Positions 51,344 to 61,579 of a stretch of DNA of 64,000 nucleotides are shown here, one piece after another; positions within the stretch are counted from its first letter, which is position 1; the number at the start of each line of letters is the position of its first letter. The stretch spans positions 124,001-188,000 of the forward strand of contig NZ_FNZK01000006.1 of the NCBI RefSeq assembly GCF_900109225.1, given 5' to 3'. The DNA is from Propionispira arboris. Its GTDB lineage: Bacteria > Bacillota > Negativicutes > Selenomonadales > Selenomonadaceae. The notes under the pieces are model-generated. The model saw only the letters and a program-made list of their open reading frames with translations, was not told where the DNA came from and did not search any database. The position numbers were made by a program, and so were the translations under genes.

Positions 51344-51565
51344 AACCAGCGTCTCTATGCAGAGACGCTGGTTCGTGGTTCCACTCTGTTTAGATGATAC
51401 AAAAATCATCTCGCTCAATACAGTTAACGCCTGCTTACGGTATAACCTACTTCTATCAAGTTCAGCCACACAGCTCCCGGGTGCACTTCAACGAGGATTC
51501 TTTCCAGCATTGCTCACAGCTATTGCAACGCCTCTCTGAGGAAGATTTCTCGTCTACTCTCCCAA
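51344..51565 (-). promoter_or_regulatory. T-box riboswitch, probable cysteine specificity
   Basis: Upstream of cysE the minus strand shows a Stem I-like region, then the conserved T-box AGAGTGGAACCACG (51387-51374), then a terminator stem AACCAGCGTCTCT/AGAGACGCTGGTT (51344-51373) with a run of T. The T-box can pair alternatively with the left arm of the terminator. A TGC followed by A in GAAGTGCACC (about 51488-51497) fits a cysteine specifier. Uncharged tRNA-Cys would stabilise the antiterminator and turn on cysE-cysS. The T-box is certain; the specifier assignment is likely. Confidence 0.9.
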
Positions 51566-51577
51566 TCATAGCTTTAT

Positions 51578-53044
51578 TTATTTTACCCGCATCATCGTTT
51601 CCTCAATGCGTTTGATTACTTTATCACGGCCCAAAACTTCAACAAGACCCACCAGATCAGGCCCATGCATCTGACCAGTCAAAGCCACACGCAGCGGCAT
51701 ATACACTTTTTGTCCACCAACTTTAAGCTCTTTGGTAATCACTTTAAAAATTGGTTTAATGGCTTTCGCATCCACCACTTCTAATGCTTTTAATTTATCT
51801 TTAAATAAATTAATCACCGCTGGTGTCGTTTCATCGAGTAATGTTTCCCTGGCTTCGTCACTTTCAATCAGAACATCATCTTTAAAGAAAATATCAGCAA
51901 AATTAACAACCTGTGCAGCAAAGCTCAAATGGTCTTGAATCACAGCAACAAAGGATACTAATTTTGCCATTTCAACATCGGTAAGCGGACCTTTAATATA
52001 ACCTTTTTCTACAAGATGAGGAATAGCAAGCATTGTAATTTTTTCCGGTTTCGCTTGCTTAATATAATGAGCATTGATCCAATTTAATTTATCAATATCA
52101 AACACAGCCGGATTCTTCGCTACACGATCCATGGAAAATGCTTCTATTAATTCTTCCGCTGAAAAAATTTCTTTTTCGTCCTGCGGAGCCCAACCCAGCA
52201 GTGCTAAAAAATTCACCAAAGCTTCTGGTAAGTAACCTAATTTTCTATATTGATCCACTGACGTAGCACCATGGCGTTTACTCATCTTGCTATGATCTTT
52301 ACCTAAAATCAAAGAAATATGACCGAAAATCGGCACTGGTAAATTCAAAGCCTCAAACAATACAACCTGACGTGGTGTATTTGACAAATGTTCTTCTGCC
52401 CTGATCACATGAGAAATCTTCATCAGTGCATCATCGAGAACTACTGCATAATTATAAACCGGCATCCCATCGGCTTTCACAATAACAAAATCACCGATTC
52501 CATTCGATTCGAAACACATTTGCCCGCGAACAAGATCTTTAAACATAACTTGCTGATTTTCCGGCGTTCTGAACCGAACAACAGGTTTTCTGCCTTCCGC
52601 TTCATATTGCGCTCTTTGCTCCGCTGTCAAATTACGACAATGACCTTGATAAATTGGCATTTTATTTTCTGCACGAAGCGCTTCACGTTCTGCCTCTATT
52701 TCAGTTTCAGTGCAGTAACAATAGTATGCTTTATCTTCCGCAATAAGCTTATCCGTAAACTCCTGATAAAGATGAAGCCGCTCCGTTTGACGATATGGGC
52801 CATATTCGCCCCCAACATCAATTCCTTCATCCCATGTAAGCCCCAGCCACTTGAGAGCTTCTTTTATATTTTCTTCTGACTCTTTCGTCGAACGTGCTCT
52901 ATCCGTATCTTCTACTCGCAAAATCAATTTTCCATCTTTATATTTCCGAGCCAATAACCAGTTAAATAAAGCGCTGCGGGCGCCACCGATATGAAATGGA
53001 CCGGTTGGACTTGGCGCAAACCGAACCCTGATTTGTTCTGACAT
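51578..53044 (-). CDS. gltX: Glutamyl-tRNA synthetase
   Basis: Class I synthetase charging tRNA-Glu (and in many Firmicutes tRNA-Gln, for later amidation). The 488-residue product has RFAPSPTGPFHIGGARSALF (HIGH motif) near the N terminus and KDHSKMSKRHGATSVDQYR (KMSKS loop). Located upstream of the T-box, so it is separately expressed from cysE-cysS. Confidence 0.96.
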   Translation of the reverse strand: MSEQIRVRFAPSPTGPFHIGGARSALFNWLLARKYKDGKLILRVEDTDRARSTKESEENIKEALKWLGLTWDEGIDVGGEYGPYRQTERLHLYQEFTDKLIAEDKAYYCYCTETEIEAEREALRAENKMPIYQGHCRNLTAEQRAQYEAEGRKPVVRFRTPENQQVMFKDLVRGQMCFESNGIGDFVIVKADGMPVYNYAVVLDDALMKISHVIRAEEHLSNTPRQVVLFEALNLPVPIFGHISLILGKDHSKMSKRHGATSVDQYRKLGYLPEALVNFLALLGWAPQDEKEIFSAEELIEAFSMDRVAKNPAVFDIDKLNWINAHYIKQAKPEKITMLAIPHLVEKGYIKGPLTDVEMAKLVSFVAVIQDHLSFAAQVVNFADIFFKDDVLIESDEARETLLDETTPAVINLFKDKLKALEVVDAKAIKPIFKVITKELKVGGQKVYMPLRVALTGQMHGPDLVGLVEVLGRDKVIKRIEETMMRVK

Positions 53045-53111
53045 CTAGCATTCCCTCCAAAAATCTTTGTGTAAATTATATTGTAGCAGAAATCCGTTTC
53101 TCATACAAACA

Positions 53112-53591
53112 TTATTTCTTTTCAATCCCTACGACAGCATAGGCTGAAATTCCCTGTTCTGTCCCCGTGAATCCCAATCCTTCTTCAGTTGTTGCTTTCA
53201 CATTGACCTGGTCGATCGCGATTCGTAATGCCATTGCTATATTTTCATTCATTTGTAAAATAAAAGGAGCTACTTTCGGTTTTTGAGCTACAATCGTTGC
53301 ATCAACATTGCCAATCTCATATTTTTTTTCAAGCAGTAAATCCCGCACATGCTCTAATAAAATAAGGCTCGAAATTCCTTTATAGGCATCATCCGAATCC
53401 GGAAAATGACGACCGATGTCGCCAAGTGCCGCTGCTCCCAGCAATGCATCTGCAATCGCATGTAACAGCACGTCCGCGTCCGAATGCCCTAAAAGCCCTA
53501 CCGTATGCTCTATCTCAACACCACCTAAAATCAGCTTACGCCCTCCTACTAATTTATGCACATCATAGCCCATACCAAATCGAATCATCAT
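53112..53591 (-). CDS. ispF: 2-C-methyl-D-erythritol 2,4-cyclodiphosphate synthase
   Basis: Fifth enzyme of the MEP isoprenoid pathway. The 159-residue product has the metal-binding GMGYDVHKL and [20 protein letters not shown], and the C-terminal [20 protein letters not shown]. The start may be either of two adjacent ATG codons (53591 or 53588). Starts 2 bases after ispD ends. Confidence 0.96.
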   Translation of the reverse strand: MMIRFGMGYDVHKLVGGRKLILGGVEIEHTVGLLGHSDADVLLHAIADALLGAAALGDIGRHFPDSDDAYKGISSLILLEHVRDLLLEKKYEIGNVDATIVAQKPKVAPFILQMNENIAMALRIAIDQVNVKATTEEGLGFTGTEQGISAYAVVGIEKK

Positions 53592-53592
53592 A

Positions 53593-54357
53593 TTACCTCT
53601 TTCTAAAAATTTTTTCTTTCACGTTAGACACGACTCCTGAAACAGACGAGGACACGCGGCTTACCACCTTCGCAACCACACCGTCTCGCATAAAAGCTTC
53701 AGCAATCAATAGATCTTCCGGTGTCGTTACTTTTATATTGCTGTAATCACCCTGAACGACCTTGACTCGTACACCAATCCGTTCAACCAGACTTGAATCA
53801 TCTGTACCTAAAAATTCATCATTCGCTGCCTGTTGATATGCTTTGACGATAACGTCCTTTTTAAAGCCCTGTGGTGTCTGTACGGTCCATAAAGATTGAC
53901 GATCTGGAGTTGCCTCAACCAAATCACCCTTATCCACTATTTTGATTGTATCTTTCGCAGGTACTGCTGCAATCGCTGCACCGCTTTTTCTAGCTTCTTC
54001 AACCACAGCACTGATTATCTGACAGCTCACAAGCGGCCTTGCTCCATCATGGACTAATACGACATCCGTCGCCGGGTTTAGCTGAGCTAATCCATTAAAA
54101 ATGGAATATTGTCGTTCCGTGCTGCCCGCTATAACTTTATAAGGTTTCAGTCCAGGCACTGTCGCTAATAGCGCTTTGATGAAAGTTACTTCATCCGCCC
54201 CCACGACAACAATTAGATTGTCAATTGCATCACAACGCGAAAAAGCTAACAGCGTATGTACTAAAATAGGCTTCCCCATAAGTTCTAAAAAAACTTTATT
54301 GACGCTGGCTTTCATTCTTTTACCCTGCCCAGCAGCGGGGAAAATTGCAGTTACCAT
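53593..54357 (-). CDS. ispD: 2-C-methyl-D-erythritol 4-phosphate cytidylyltransferase
   Basis: Third enzyme of the MEP pathway. The catalytic core is canonical: [20 protein letters not shown] (CTP loop), [11 protein letters not shown] and [13 protein letters not shown], plus [13 protein letters not shown]. The 254-residue product carries about 25 extra C-terminal residues ([20 protein letters not shown] then KEKIFRKR), predicted as an amphipathic helix, beyond the usual 230. Paired with ispF. Confidence 0.95.
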   Translation of the reverse strand: MVTAIFPAAGQGKRMKASVNKVFLELMGKPILVHTLLAFSRCDAIDNLIVVVGADEVTFIKALLATVPGLKPYKVIAGSTERQYSIFNGLAQLNPATDVVLVHDGARPLVSCQIISAVVEEARKSGAAIAAVPAKDTIKIVDKGDLVEATPDRQSLWTVQTPQGFKKDVIVKAYQQAANDEFLGTDDSSLVERIGVRVKVVQGDYSNIKVTTPEDLLIAEAFMRDGVVAKVVSRVSSSVSGVVSNVKEKIFRKR

Positions 54358-54490
54358 AAAATTACGCTCCTATAAATACTCAATAATTTATTTTTCTTTA
54401 TCATACTACATGTAAGTTGCTAATTGAAAGCAAAACCACATCACCGTCAATAATTTTATCAATATAGGTAAAAAAATAATCATTTCAAAA

Positions 54491-54518
54491 AAAATGCTGC
54501 GGTTACCCGCAGCATTTT
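54491..54518 (-). terminator. Terminator after PIN-TRAM gene
   Basis: AAAATGCTGCGG/CCGCAGCATTTT with a 4-base loop and a T-run on the minus strand, about 55 bases past the stop codon. Confidence 0.9.
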
Positions 54519-54571
54519 CATTCTTTTTAATTTTAAAAATCATAGTGCCCAGAGTTTTTAAAAATACATTC

Positions 54572-55702
54572 TTATGCTGCTTTCGGTTTAGCAAATATCA
54601 TACGGCCAGCTGCTGTTTGAAGAACGGATGTTACGATGACTTCAATTGTTTCGCCCATATGCTTTTTACCGCCTTCTACAACAATCATCGTACCGTCATC
54701 CAGATAAGCAACCCCTTGTCCATTTTCCTTGCCATCTTTAACAACATTAACTACCATATCCTCGCCTGGAATAACCACAGGCTTTACAGCATTTGATAAT
54801 TCATTGATATTAAGTACGGATACCCCTTGAAGTTCAGCAACTTTATTCAAATTATAATCGTTCGTAATAATTTTTGCCCCAACAAGCTGTCCAAGCTTTA
54901 CCAGCTTAGAATCTACTTCAGTAATATCATCAAAATCATGATTATCAATTTTAACAAACATATCAAACTCTGTCTGAATGCGTTTCAAAACATCCAAGCC
55001 ACGGCGGCCTCGAGTACGTTTGAGTAAATCAGAAGAATCTGCGATATGCTGCAACTCTTCCAAGACAAAAACAGGAATCAATAAGGTCCCTTCAATAAAT
55101 CCACTTTTACAAATATCTGCAATACGTCCATCAATAATAACACTTGTATCCAAAAGTTTATATAACGGATCTATAACAGGTTCTTCCTTGATAATGTCTT
55201 TTTCCCTAGTCCTGTCTTTTACAAGTTTAGGGATAAAATCAAAGAGAGCTGTAATTTCATCTCGTTTTTCAATGGTAATATGGATACCAAGATATCCTAA
55301 AACTATACTGAAAACAACCGGTATATAATTTCCTACGATTGGAATTTGAGAAAATGCCGAGCCTAATAAATTTGCAATAATAAGTCCAATTGCTAATCCA
55401 CAAGCACCTGCAATCACATCGTGAATTGGCATTTTATTTAATTGTAATTCCACCCATAAAGAAAATGTTAACAATTTTTTCACCAAATAAGGTGAAATAA
55501 GAAAACCTGTTACACCACCTATGATACCACCAAGTAAAATAGACAAAAGATTTGTCATTGTCATGCCGAAAAGACCCATGTCCAATCTCAGAAATTCAGC
55601 ACTGATCAAAAAAGAAAGCAATGGGTTTGCTAACTGCATCAAAGCAAGACCACCAATTGCCATTAAAACTGTGATAAAAAAGCGTAACACTTTATCTAAC
55701 AA
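54572..55702 (-). CDS. PIN and TRAM domain membrane protein (YacL-like)
   Basis: A 376-residue protein with four N-terminal hydrophobic segments (residues about 5-155), a cytoplasmic PIN domain (LLDTSVIIDGRIADI, PVFVLEELQHIADSSD, RGRRGLDVLKRIQ, IITNDYNLNKVA; acidic residues in place) and a C-terminal TRAM domain (GQGVAYLDDGTMIVVEGGKK). Related to Bacillus YacL. A ribonuclease role is likely from the PIN residues but unproven. Neighbour carD is typical. Confidence 0.88.
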   Translation of the reverse strand: MLDKVLRFFITVLMAIGGLALMQLANPLLSFLISAEFLRLDMGLFGMTMTNLLSILLGGIIGGVTGFLISPYLVKKLLTFSLWVELQLNKMPIHDVIAGACGLAIGLIIANLLGSAFSQIPIVGNYIPVVFSIVLGYLGIHITIEKRDEITALFDFIPKLVKDRTREKDIIKEEPVIDPLYKLLDTSVIIDGRIADICKSGFIEGTLLIPVFVLEELQHIADSSDLLKRTRGRRGLDVLKRIQTEFDMFVKIDNHDFDDITEVDSKLVKLGQLVGAKIITNDYNLNKVAELQGVSVLNINELSNAVKPVVIPGEDMVVNVVKDGKENGQGVAYLDDGTMIVVEGGKKHMGETIEVIVTSVLQTAAGRMIFAKPKAA

Positions 55703-55775
55703 TACCTTCCCACCTCCTTCTGCGTAGACTTTATTTCATATTACTAAAATAATTTACATTTGTCAAAATTTAATA

Positions 55776-55805
55776 AAAAATACGTCAGTCACCTGGCGTA
55801 TTTTT
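55776..55805 (-). terminator. Hairpin overlapping the end of carD (probable terminator)
   Basis: AAAAATACG/CGTATTTTT arms flank a 12-base loop; the carD stop codon lies within the loop. A minus-strand T-run follows. Overlap with coding sequence lowers confidence. Confidence 0.6.
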
Positions 55806-56279
55806 ATCAAGCAAATCATACATCCACGTTTCTACAGCCTCAGGCTCTTTATCGCAGGCAAACACAAGTTCGCTGACCAATATTTGTTTTGCAATATCTA
55901 ATAAACGCCTTTCCCCTGTAGAAATTTTTTTAGAACGATCTTGTAAAATCAAATTTCTAACAACCGCTGCTACATTGCAGATATCACCTGTTTTGATTTG
56001 GAGTAAATTTGCGTTGAATCGTTTATTCCAACTGCCGGCTAACTGTTCCGGTACTCCCTGAAGTATAACCTTTACTTTTCCAACTTCGCCTTGCGGTATA
56101 ACATCTCTCAAGCCAATATTCGCGACATTATCAATCGGAATCATGACTTTCATGCTGCCTAATGGCATTTTCAAAACATAATAAGATCGATTTTCTCCCA
56201 TAATCTCACAATCTTCTATGCCGTTGATAATCCCTGCACCATGCATTGGATATACCACCTTGTCTCCTATGCTAAGCAA
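55785..56279 (-). CDS. carD: CarD/CdnL-family transcription regulator
   Basis: A 164-residue protein with an N-terminal RNA-polymerase-interacting CarD domain (GDKVVYPMHGAGIINGIEDC, YYVLKMPLGSMKVMIPIDN) and a C-terminal helical DNA-binding domain (RNLILQDRSKKISTGERRLL). Family members bind the beta subunit and stabilise open complexes, especially at rRNA promoters. Located between radA and the PIN-TRAM gene. Confidence 0.9.
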   Translation of the reverse strand: MLSIGDKVVYPMHGAGIINGIEDCEIMGENRSYYVLKMPLGSMKVMIPIDNVANIGLRDVIPQGEVGKVKVILQGVPEQLAGSWNKRFNANLLQIKTGDICNVAAVVRNLILQDRSKKISTGERRLLDIAKQILVSELVFACDKEPEAVETWMYDLLDKNTPGD

Positions 56280-56404
56280 AGCAACACCTCCTAAGACACG
56301 TCCCTATTATACCACATTTTTGTATTTAATAAAAGGAATTATTTTATCACTTTAAATTTTTCTTGTCAATACACTATATGAAAATCATTTTAAAACAGCA
56401 AATT

Positions 56405-57763
56405 TTATTTTAAAGCCACTCGAAGGGCTTCACCAACATTTTCAACACCATACAATTTAACTGGCAAATCAAGCGATAAGCGTTCCAAGTTTTTCTTCGG
56501 TAATATTATATTTTTGAAGCCCATTTTAACAGCTTCACGTATCCGAACCTCAGCCTGACTGACTGCACGCACTTCCCCCGCCAACCCAACTTCACCAAAA
56601 ATAACACACTGCGGTAAAACTATACTATTTTTAAAACTAGAGGCCAATGCTACACTGAGTCCAAGATCAATAGACGGCTCATCAAGTTTTATACCGCCGG
56701 CAACTTTAACATAAACATCGCAAGCCCCAATACTCAAATGAACTCGTTTTTCCAAAACAGCTAAAAGCAATTGGATTCGTTTAATATCAACATAATCAGA
56801 AGTCCGCCTTGGCGGCATATATGGGGTCTGTGCAACCAATGCCTGCACCTCAACCAAAAGAGGCCTCGTACCCTCAACCGTTGGCACAACAATACTGCCT
56901 GAGTCCGCCTGCATTTCTGATAGAAACAACTTGGATGCATCTGGTACATCTACAAGACCAACATCTCTCATTTCAAAAAGTCCAATTTCATTTGTACTGC
57001 CGAAGCGATTTTTAACAGCTCGTAATACGCGAAACTGTGCATTTCTTTCACCTTCAAAGTAAAGTACAGTATCAACAATATGCTCCAATACTCTTGGACC
57101 AGCCAGCGTACCATCTTTTGTTACATGCCCAACTAAAAACACAGCAATGCCATGGGTTTTTGCAATACGCAAAAGTTCAACCGCGCATTCTCGTACTTGG
57201 CTAACACTCCCTGGCGCACTCTGTATGTCAGGTCTAAATATTGTCTGAATAGAATCAATTACTAATAGTCTGGGTCTGGCAGTTAAGACATGCTGCTCAA
57301 TAAGATCAAGATTTGTTTCACTCAAAACAAGCAATTCTTTCTCAATTGCGTCTAAACGATCCGCCCGCATTCGTACCTGACGTGTGCTTTCTTCGCCGGT
57401 AACATAAAGTACTTTACCCGTTTTAGCCACATTAGCACACACCTTAAGCGTAAGGCTTGATTTACCAACACCAGGATCACCTACGATCAATACGACCGAT
57501 CCTGGAATAATTCCACTACCTAACACTCGATCCAATTCACCCGATCCTGTCAAAAACCGCGGCATATCATCCACTGTCACATTTTCAATAGATTCTGGCT
57601 GAGCCGAGGTCGACAGACCCAAGCTCAGACCAGCTTTACGCTCCGGCATGATTACTTCCTCAACCATTGTATTCCATGCGCCACAGCCAGGACATCGACC
57701 AAGCCATTTTGCCGTATCATAGCCACAATCCTGACATACATATGCCGTCTTTTTTTTAGCCAA
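56405..57763 (-). CDS. radA: DNA repair protein RadA
   Basis: RecA-like helicase for recombinational repair. I place the start at the TTG at 57763 (MAKKKTAYVCQDCGYDTAKW), the usual RadA N terminus, with AAGGTGA six bases upstream; a GTG at 57772 is possible. The product has a zinc finger (C10, C13, C24, C27), Walker A GDPGVGKSS, the RadA motif KNRFGSTNEIG and a Lon-like C-terminal domain (GGIKLDEPSIDLGLSVALAS). Confidence 0.94.
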   Translation of the reverse strand: MAKKKTAYVCQDCGYDTAKWLGRCPGCGAWNTMVEEVIMPERKAGLSLGLSTSAQPESIENVTVDDMPRFLTGSGELDRVLGSGIIPGSVVLIVGDPGVGKSSLTLKVCANVAKTGKVLYVTGEESTRQVRMRADRLDAIEKELLVLSETNLDLIEQHVLTARPRLLVIDSIQTIFRPDIQSAPGSVSQVRECAVELLRIAKTHGIAVFLVGHVTKDGTLAGPRVLEHIVDTVLYFEGERNAQFRVLRAVKNRFGSTNEIGLFEMRDVGLVDVPDASKLFLSEMQADSGSIVVPTVEGTRPLLVEVQALVAQTPYMPPRRTSDYVDIKRIQLLLAVLEKRVHLSIGACDVYVKVAGGIKLDEPSIDLGLSVALASSFKNSIVLPQCVIFGEVGLAGEVRAVSQAEVRIREAVKMGFKNIILPKKNLERLSLDLPVKLYGVENVGEALRVALK

Positions 57764-57764
57764 A

Positions 57765-57956
57765 TCATTCACCTTTTCCTATACGTATCTTTTTATTGCG
57801 CCGCAAAACATTTTGGATGAAATTCACAACCGCGCAATATAATATCTTAACAACAAATTTTATCAACCAAATAATTGCAATGACAAAGTTCTCTATAAAA
57901 TTCCATATATTAACAATTAATGAATTTTTGTCTAACGTGTTTCGTCTTTTTTTCAT
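57765..57956 (-). CDS. Hypothetical small membrane protein
   Basis: A 63-residue ORF starting MKKRRNTLDKNSLIVNIWNF. A central hydrophobic stretch (FVIAIIWLIKFVVKILYCAV) is bracketed by basic ends, typical of a small membrane protein. The stop codon sits beside the radA start. No homologue is recognised. The ribosome binding site GGAGG is unusually close (2 bases) to the ATG; an ATG four codons earlier has none. Could be a real, coupled gene or a chance ORF. Confidence 0.45.
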   Translation of the reverse strand: MKKRRNTLDKNSLIVNIWNFIENFVIAIIWLIKFVVKILYCAVVNFIQNVLRRNKKIRIGKGE

Positions 57957-57971
57957 ATCCTCCACCATGGT

Positions 57972-58008
57972 AAAAAGACGAACTCAGACCAGCCAAGTTC
58001 GTCTTTTT
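57972..58008 (-). terminator. Terminator after clpC
   Basis: AAAAAGACGAACT and AGTTCGTCTTTTT flank a 10-base loop; T-run on the minus strand, 16 bases past the clpC stop. Confidence 0.9.
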
Positions 58009-58024
58009 ATGTTTTACACGTATT

Positions 58025-59220
58025 TTATTTTACAATCAAAGCTTCTGTTTTATTCTTAAACGTCAACTTTCCTTCTATCGCATCAATAAGAATTGTATCT
58101 CCAGCTTTAAAAGTCACTTCTAACAAACGTTCAGCTACTTCATCCTCGATCAATTTCTGAATCGCTCTTTTGAGAGGTCTGGCACCAAAGGTAAAATCAG
58201 ACCCTTCTTCTATAACTCGCTCTTTCGCAGCTTCACTAATTTCAAGAGAAATAGCCATATCTTTCAATCGTTTATTGAGATCATTAAGCATGATGTCCAC
58301 GATCTTCGTAAGTTCTTTTTTCGTAAGTGAATTAAACACAACCATTTCATCGATACGATTCAAAAATTCCGGACGGAAAATTTTCTTCACTTCATCCAGC
58401 ACCTTTTTCTTCGCAATATCCGGCATAACCTGTGGTTGATCTTTCGTTAAAAAACCAACGGTTGAATTTTCCGGTTTAAGATAATTGGCCCCAATGTTTG
58501 ATGTCATAATAATGACTGTATTCTTAAAGTCAACAACGCGCCCCTGACTATCCGTCAAGCGTCCATCTTCAAGAACCTGTAACAGTATGTTAAATACATC
58601 ATAATGGGCTTTTTCAATTTCATCTAACAAAATAACAGAATAAGGTTTGCGACGTACTGCATCTGTCAGCTGACCCCCTTCGGCATACCCTACATACCCT
58701 GGAGGTGCGCCAATCATACGTGAAACAGTATGTTTTTCCATATACTCCGACATATCAAATCGCAGCATAGCCGCTTCATCACCGAATAAAGCTTCAGCTA
58801 AAGCCCTGGCCAATTCGGTTTTACCAACCCCCGTCGGTCCTAAAAACAAAAATGATCCAATTGGTCTTTTGGCATCTTTCAGTCCCGTTCTGGCCCTACG
58901 AATTGCTTTGGCAATTGCAGTAACAGCAGCTTCTTGTCCAACAACTCGGGTTTGTAAAATTTCTTCCATGTTTAATAAACGTTCTGACTCTTTTGCCGCC
59001 AATTTCTGCAATGGAATTCCCGTCCAATTTGACACAACAGCTGCAATATCTTCCCCCGAAACAACAATGCGGCTATTTTCTTTATTACCCCATTCTTTTT
59101 GTTTGACCTCGAGTTCAATTTTCGTTTTACTTTCTTCATCGCGGATATTTGCCGCCTGTTCATATTCCTGAATGGTAATAGCTGCTTCTTTTTCCGTTTT
59201 CAGTGTTTCTAATTTTTTTC
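58025..59220 (-). CDS. clpC: ClpC C-terminal half (second AAA domain), displaced by a frameshift
   Basis: Continuation of clpC in another frame. It carries the coiled-coil middle region ([19 protein letters not shown]) and AAA domain 2 with Walker [15 protein letters not shown], sensor and arginine-finger region ([12 protein letters not shown]) and a normal C-terminal domain ([20 protein letters not shown]). It has no plausible start codon with a ribosome binding site near its upstream end. The junction with the first half is the A7 run at about 59213-59219: one additional A would restore a single 819-residue ClpC. Confidence 0.85.
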
Positions 59221-60483
59221 TAACTGTTTGATATCTTCAGGCTGTACGACTGCGGCCAGACGGACTTTCGAAGCAGCTTCATCCATCAAATCGATTGCTT
59301 TATCCGGCAAAAAACGATCCGTAATGTAACGATGTGATAACTTAACCGCGGCCTCAATCGCCTCATCCGTAATCTGGGCACGATGAAAGGCTTCATATTT
59401 ATCACGGATTCCGCGTAAGATCTTTATAGCATCTTCCACATTAGGTTCGCCAACTACGATTGGCTGAAAACGTCGTTCTAATGCAGAGTCTTTTTCAATA
59501 TATTTTTTATACTCATTTAAAGTGGTTGCACCGATAACTTGAAGTTCTCCCCGAGCTAATGCCGGTTTCAATATATTCGCAGCATCAACCGATCCTTCTG
59601 AAGCGCCTGCACCAATCAGTGTATGCAACTCATCGATAAATAAAATAACATCTTCCGCATTTGTAATTTCTTCAATTATTTTCTTTAAACGATCTTCAAA
59701 TTCGCCCCGGTATTTCGCCCCAGCAACCAAAGAAGCCATGCTAAGCGATACAACGCGTCTATTCGCCAAAATTTTTGGCACACTCCCTTGCGTAATACGC
59801 TGAGCCAATCCTTCGGCAATAGCCGTTTTCCCCACGCCAGGTTCACCGATCAATACTGGATTATTTTTGGTACGACGGCTCAGGATTTGAATAACTCTTT
59901 CTATTTCTTTATCGCGCCCGATAACCGGATCTATTTTCCCTTTTTCTGCCATTTCATTTAAATTACGACCAAATTCATTTAAAACAGGTGTATTGCTTTT
60001 TTTATGAGCCGTATTGGCGGCGCCACTTTCATTGCTGGCTTCGGCTTGCTCTCCCCCCAGCATTTCAATGACAGTTTCTCTGACAATATCCAAATCAGCA
60101 CCCAATGAGATGAGTACTTTAGCTGCAATTCCCTCATTTTCTCGAATCAGGCCTAACAAAATGTGTTCCGTCCCAATATAATTATGGCTAAGTGACTGTG
60201 CTTCTTCTGATGCCAATTCCATAACTCGTTTTGCTCGTGGTGTATAAACAAAGGCATTGCCAGCATTATCATTTTCTGGTCCAATCATAGCTTCCACACG
60301 GTTGCGTACAGTTGCTAAATCAATGCCTAAAGACATTAATGCTCTGGCTGCCACACCTTCGCCTTCATGAATCAACCCCAACAGCAAATGCTCCGTACCT
60401 ACATAATTATGTTCTAAGGCCCTTGCTTCATATTGAGCAAGTTCTAATACTTTAATAGCTCTAGCTGTAAATCTATGATCCAT
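59209..60483 (-). CDS. clpC: ClpC N-terminal half (N domain and first AAA domain), frameshifted
   Basis: Hsp100 unfoldase that feeds ClpP and recognises arginine-phosphorylated proteins in Bacillus. The ATG at 60483 follows AGGGAG. It has two N-terminal Clp repeats ([40 protein letters not shown]) and AAA domain 1 with Walker A GEPGVGKT and Walker [12 protein letters not shown]. It ends prematurely with QLEKN then TAG, immediately after a run of seven A. The next in-frame continuation is the C-terminal half. Either a genuine inactivating or phase-variable mutation, recoding, or a sequencing indel. Confidence 0.85.
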   Translation of the reverse strand: MDHRFTARAIKVLELAQYEARALEHNYVGTEHLLLGLIHEGEGVAARALMSLGIDLATVRNRVEAMIGPENDNAGNAFVYTPRAKRVMELASEEAQSLSHNYIGTEHILLGLIRENEGIAAKVLISLGADLDIVRETVIEMLGGEQAEASNESGAANTAHKKSNTPVLNEFGRNLNEMAEKGKIDPVIGRDKEIERVIQILSRRTKNNPVLIGEPGVGKTAIAEGLAQRITQGSVPKILANRRVVSLSMASLVAGAKYRGEFEDRLKKIIEEITNAEDVILFIDELHTLIGAGASEGSVDAANILKPALARGELQVIGATTLNEYKKYIEKDSALERRFQPIVVGEPNVEDAIKILRGIRDKYEAFHRAQITDEAIEAAVKLSHRYITDRFLPDKAIDLMDEAASKVRLAAVVQPEDIKQLEKN

Positions 60484-60487
60484 GTTC

Positions 60488-61567
60488 TCACTCCCTAACA
60501 ACTTTAAATTTTTCCAATGTTTCACGAATCGTTTTTGCTCGTTCTTTATCTATTTCATTTTGCGATAAATTTTCATTTTCCTGCAAATTCTTCAAATAAT
60601 TTGTGCGGCTTGATACCAATAATTCAGTAAATGACTTTGCGGCAACTTCTGTAATCATTTTTGTATCAATGCCAAGCCTGACTTTACTTAATAACGACAA
60701 AGCTTCATTAGCTGAAACCGAACGTGCATATTTCAATATACCAAAAGCACGCCATACCTGATCACTTAATCTTTCGGCCGAATATGTCATCAAGGCTTTT
60801 CTGGCTGCTCGTTCATGCATAATAATTTCAAGCACAGCACTGGTTAAATTATCCATAATTTCTTGTTCATTAAACCCTAAGGTTAATTGATTCGAAATTT
60901 GAAATATATTACCGATAACTTCTGTACCTTCCCCATACAATCCTCGTACTGCCAGCCCTAACTGTGGTGAAGCATTCATTATTTTACCGATCTGTTGAGT
61001 AAATACAAGACCCGGTAAATGAACCATCACCGATGCTCGAAGTCCGGTACCAAGATTTGTCGGACACGATGTTAAATAGCCCATCTTTTCATTGAAAGCA
61101 ATATCTAGTTTTGATTCTATTGTATCATCGATTTTAGAGGCCAATTCTAATGGAACTGCAAGATCCAAACCTGATACCATACATTGAATACGCAAATGAT
61201 CTTCTTCATTAATCATAATACTCACTTTACGGTCATCACTCACAACAAGGGCGCGGTGTTCTGGATTTTCTATATGATTATTGCTGATCAAATGTTTTTC
61301 AATCAACACTTTTCTTTCCAAATTTGTAAGTTCATCAATTGGCAGGCACTGATAAGGTTTATCTGTTATATCTTCAAGTTCGGGCAAAATTTCCTGCATC
61401 ATTGCTTTTACTTCAGACAATTGGGCAAGATTCGCACGATTTGGAAACGGGATATCAGAAAAATTTCTAGCAAGCCTTACCCTGCTTGATAAAACAACGT
61501 CACCATCCATTCCGCTGCCATTCATCCATGGTGAATATGGATTCGTAAACAATTCATCTGTTGACAT
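60488..61567 (-). CDS. mcsB: Protein arginine kinase
   Basis: Phosphorylates arginines on damaged proteins, tagging them for ClpCP in Bacillus, and controls CtsR. The 359-residue product is a phosphagen-kinase-like enzyme with [19 protein letters not shown] (residues 24-42), the catalytic-loop region [16 protein letters not shown] and [18 protein letters not shown]. The gene ends 4 bases before the clpC start. Confidence 0.95.
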   Translation of the reverse strand: MSTDELFTNPYSPWMNGSGMDGDVVLSSRVRLARNFSDIPFPNRANLAQLSEVKAMMQEILPELEDITDKPYQCLPIDELTNLERKVLIEKHLISNNHIENPEHRALVVSDDRKVSIMINEEDHLRIQCMVSGLDLAVPLELASKIDDTIESKLDIAFNEKMGYLTSCPTNLGTGLRASVMVHLPGLVFTQQIGKIMNASPQLGLAVRGLYGEGTEVIGNIFQISNQLTLGFNEQEIMDNLTSAVLEIIMHERAARKALMTYSAERLSDQVWRAFGILKYARSVSANEALSLLSKVRLGIDTKMITEVAAKSFTELLVSSRTNYLKNLQENENLSQNEIDKERAKTIRETLEKFKVVRE

Positions 61568-61579
61568 AGCACACTCCCC

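Noticed and set aside
59036-59208. Reading the clpC gap as a spacer between two separate genes
   Set aside because: The gap encodes the ClpC middle domain in the frame of the second half; the two pieces are one broken gene.
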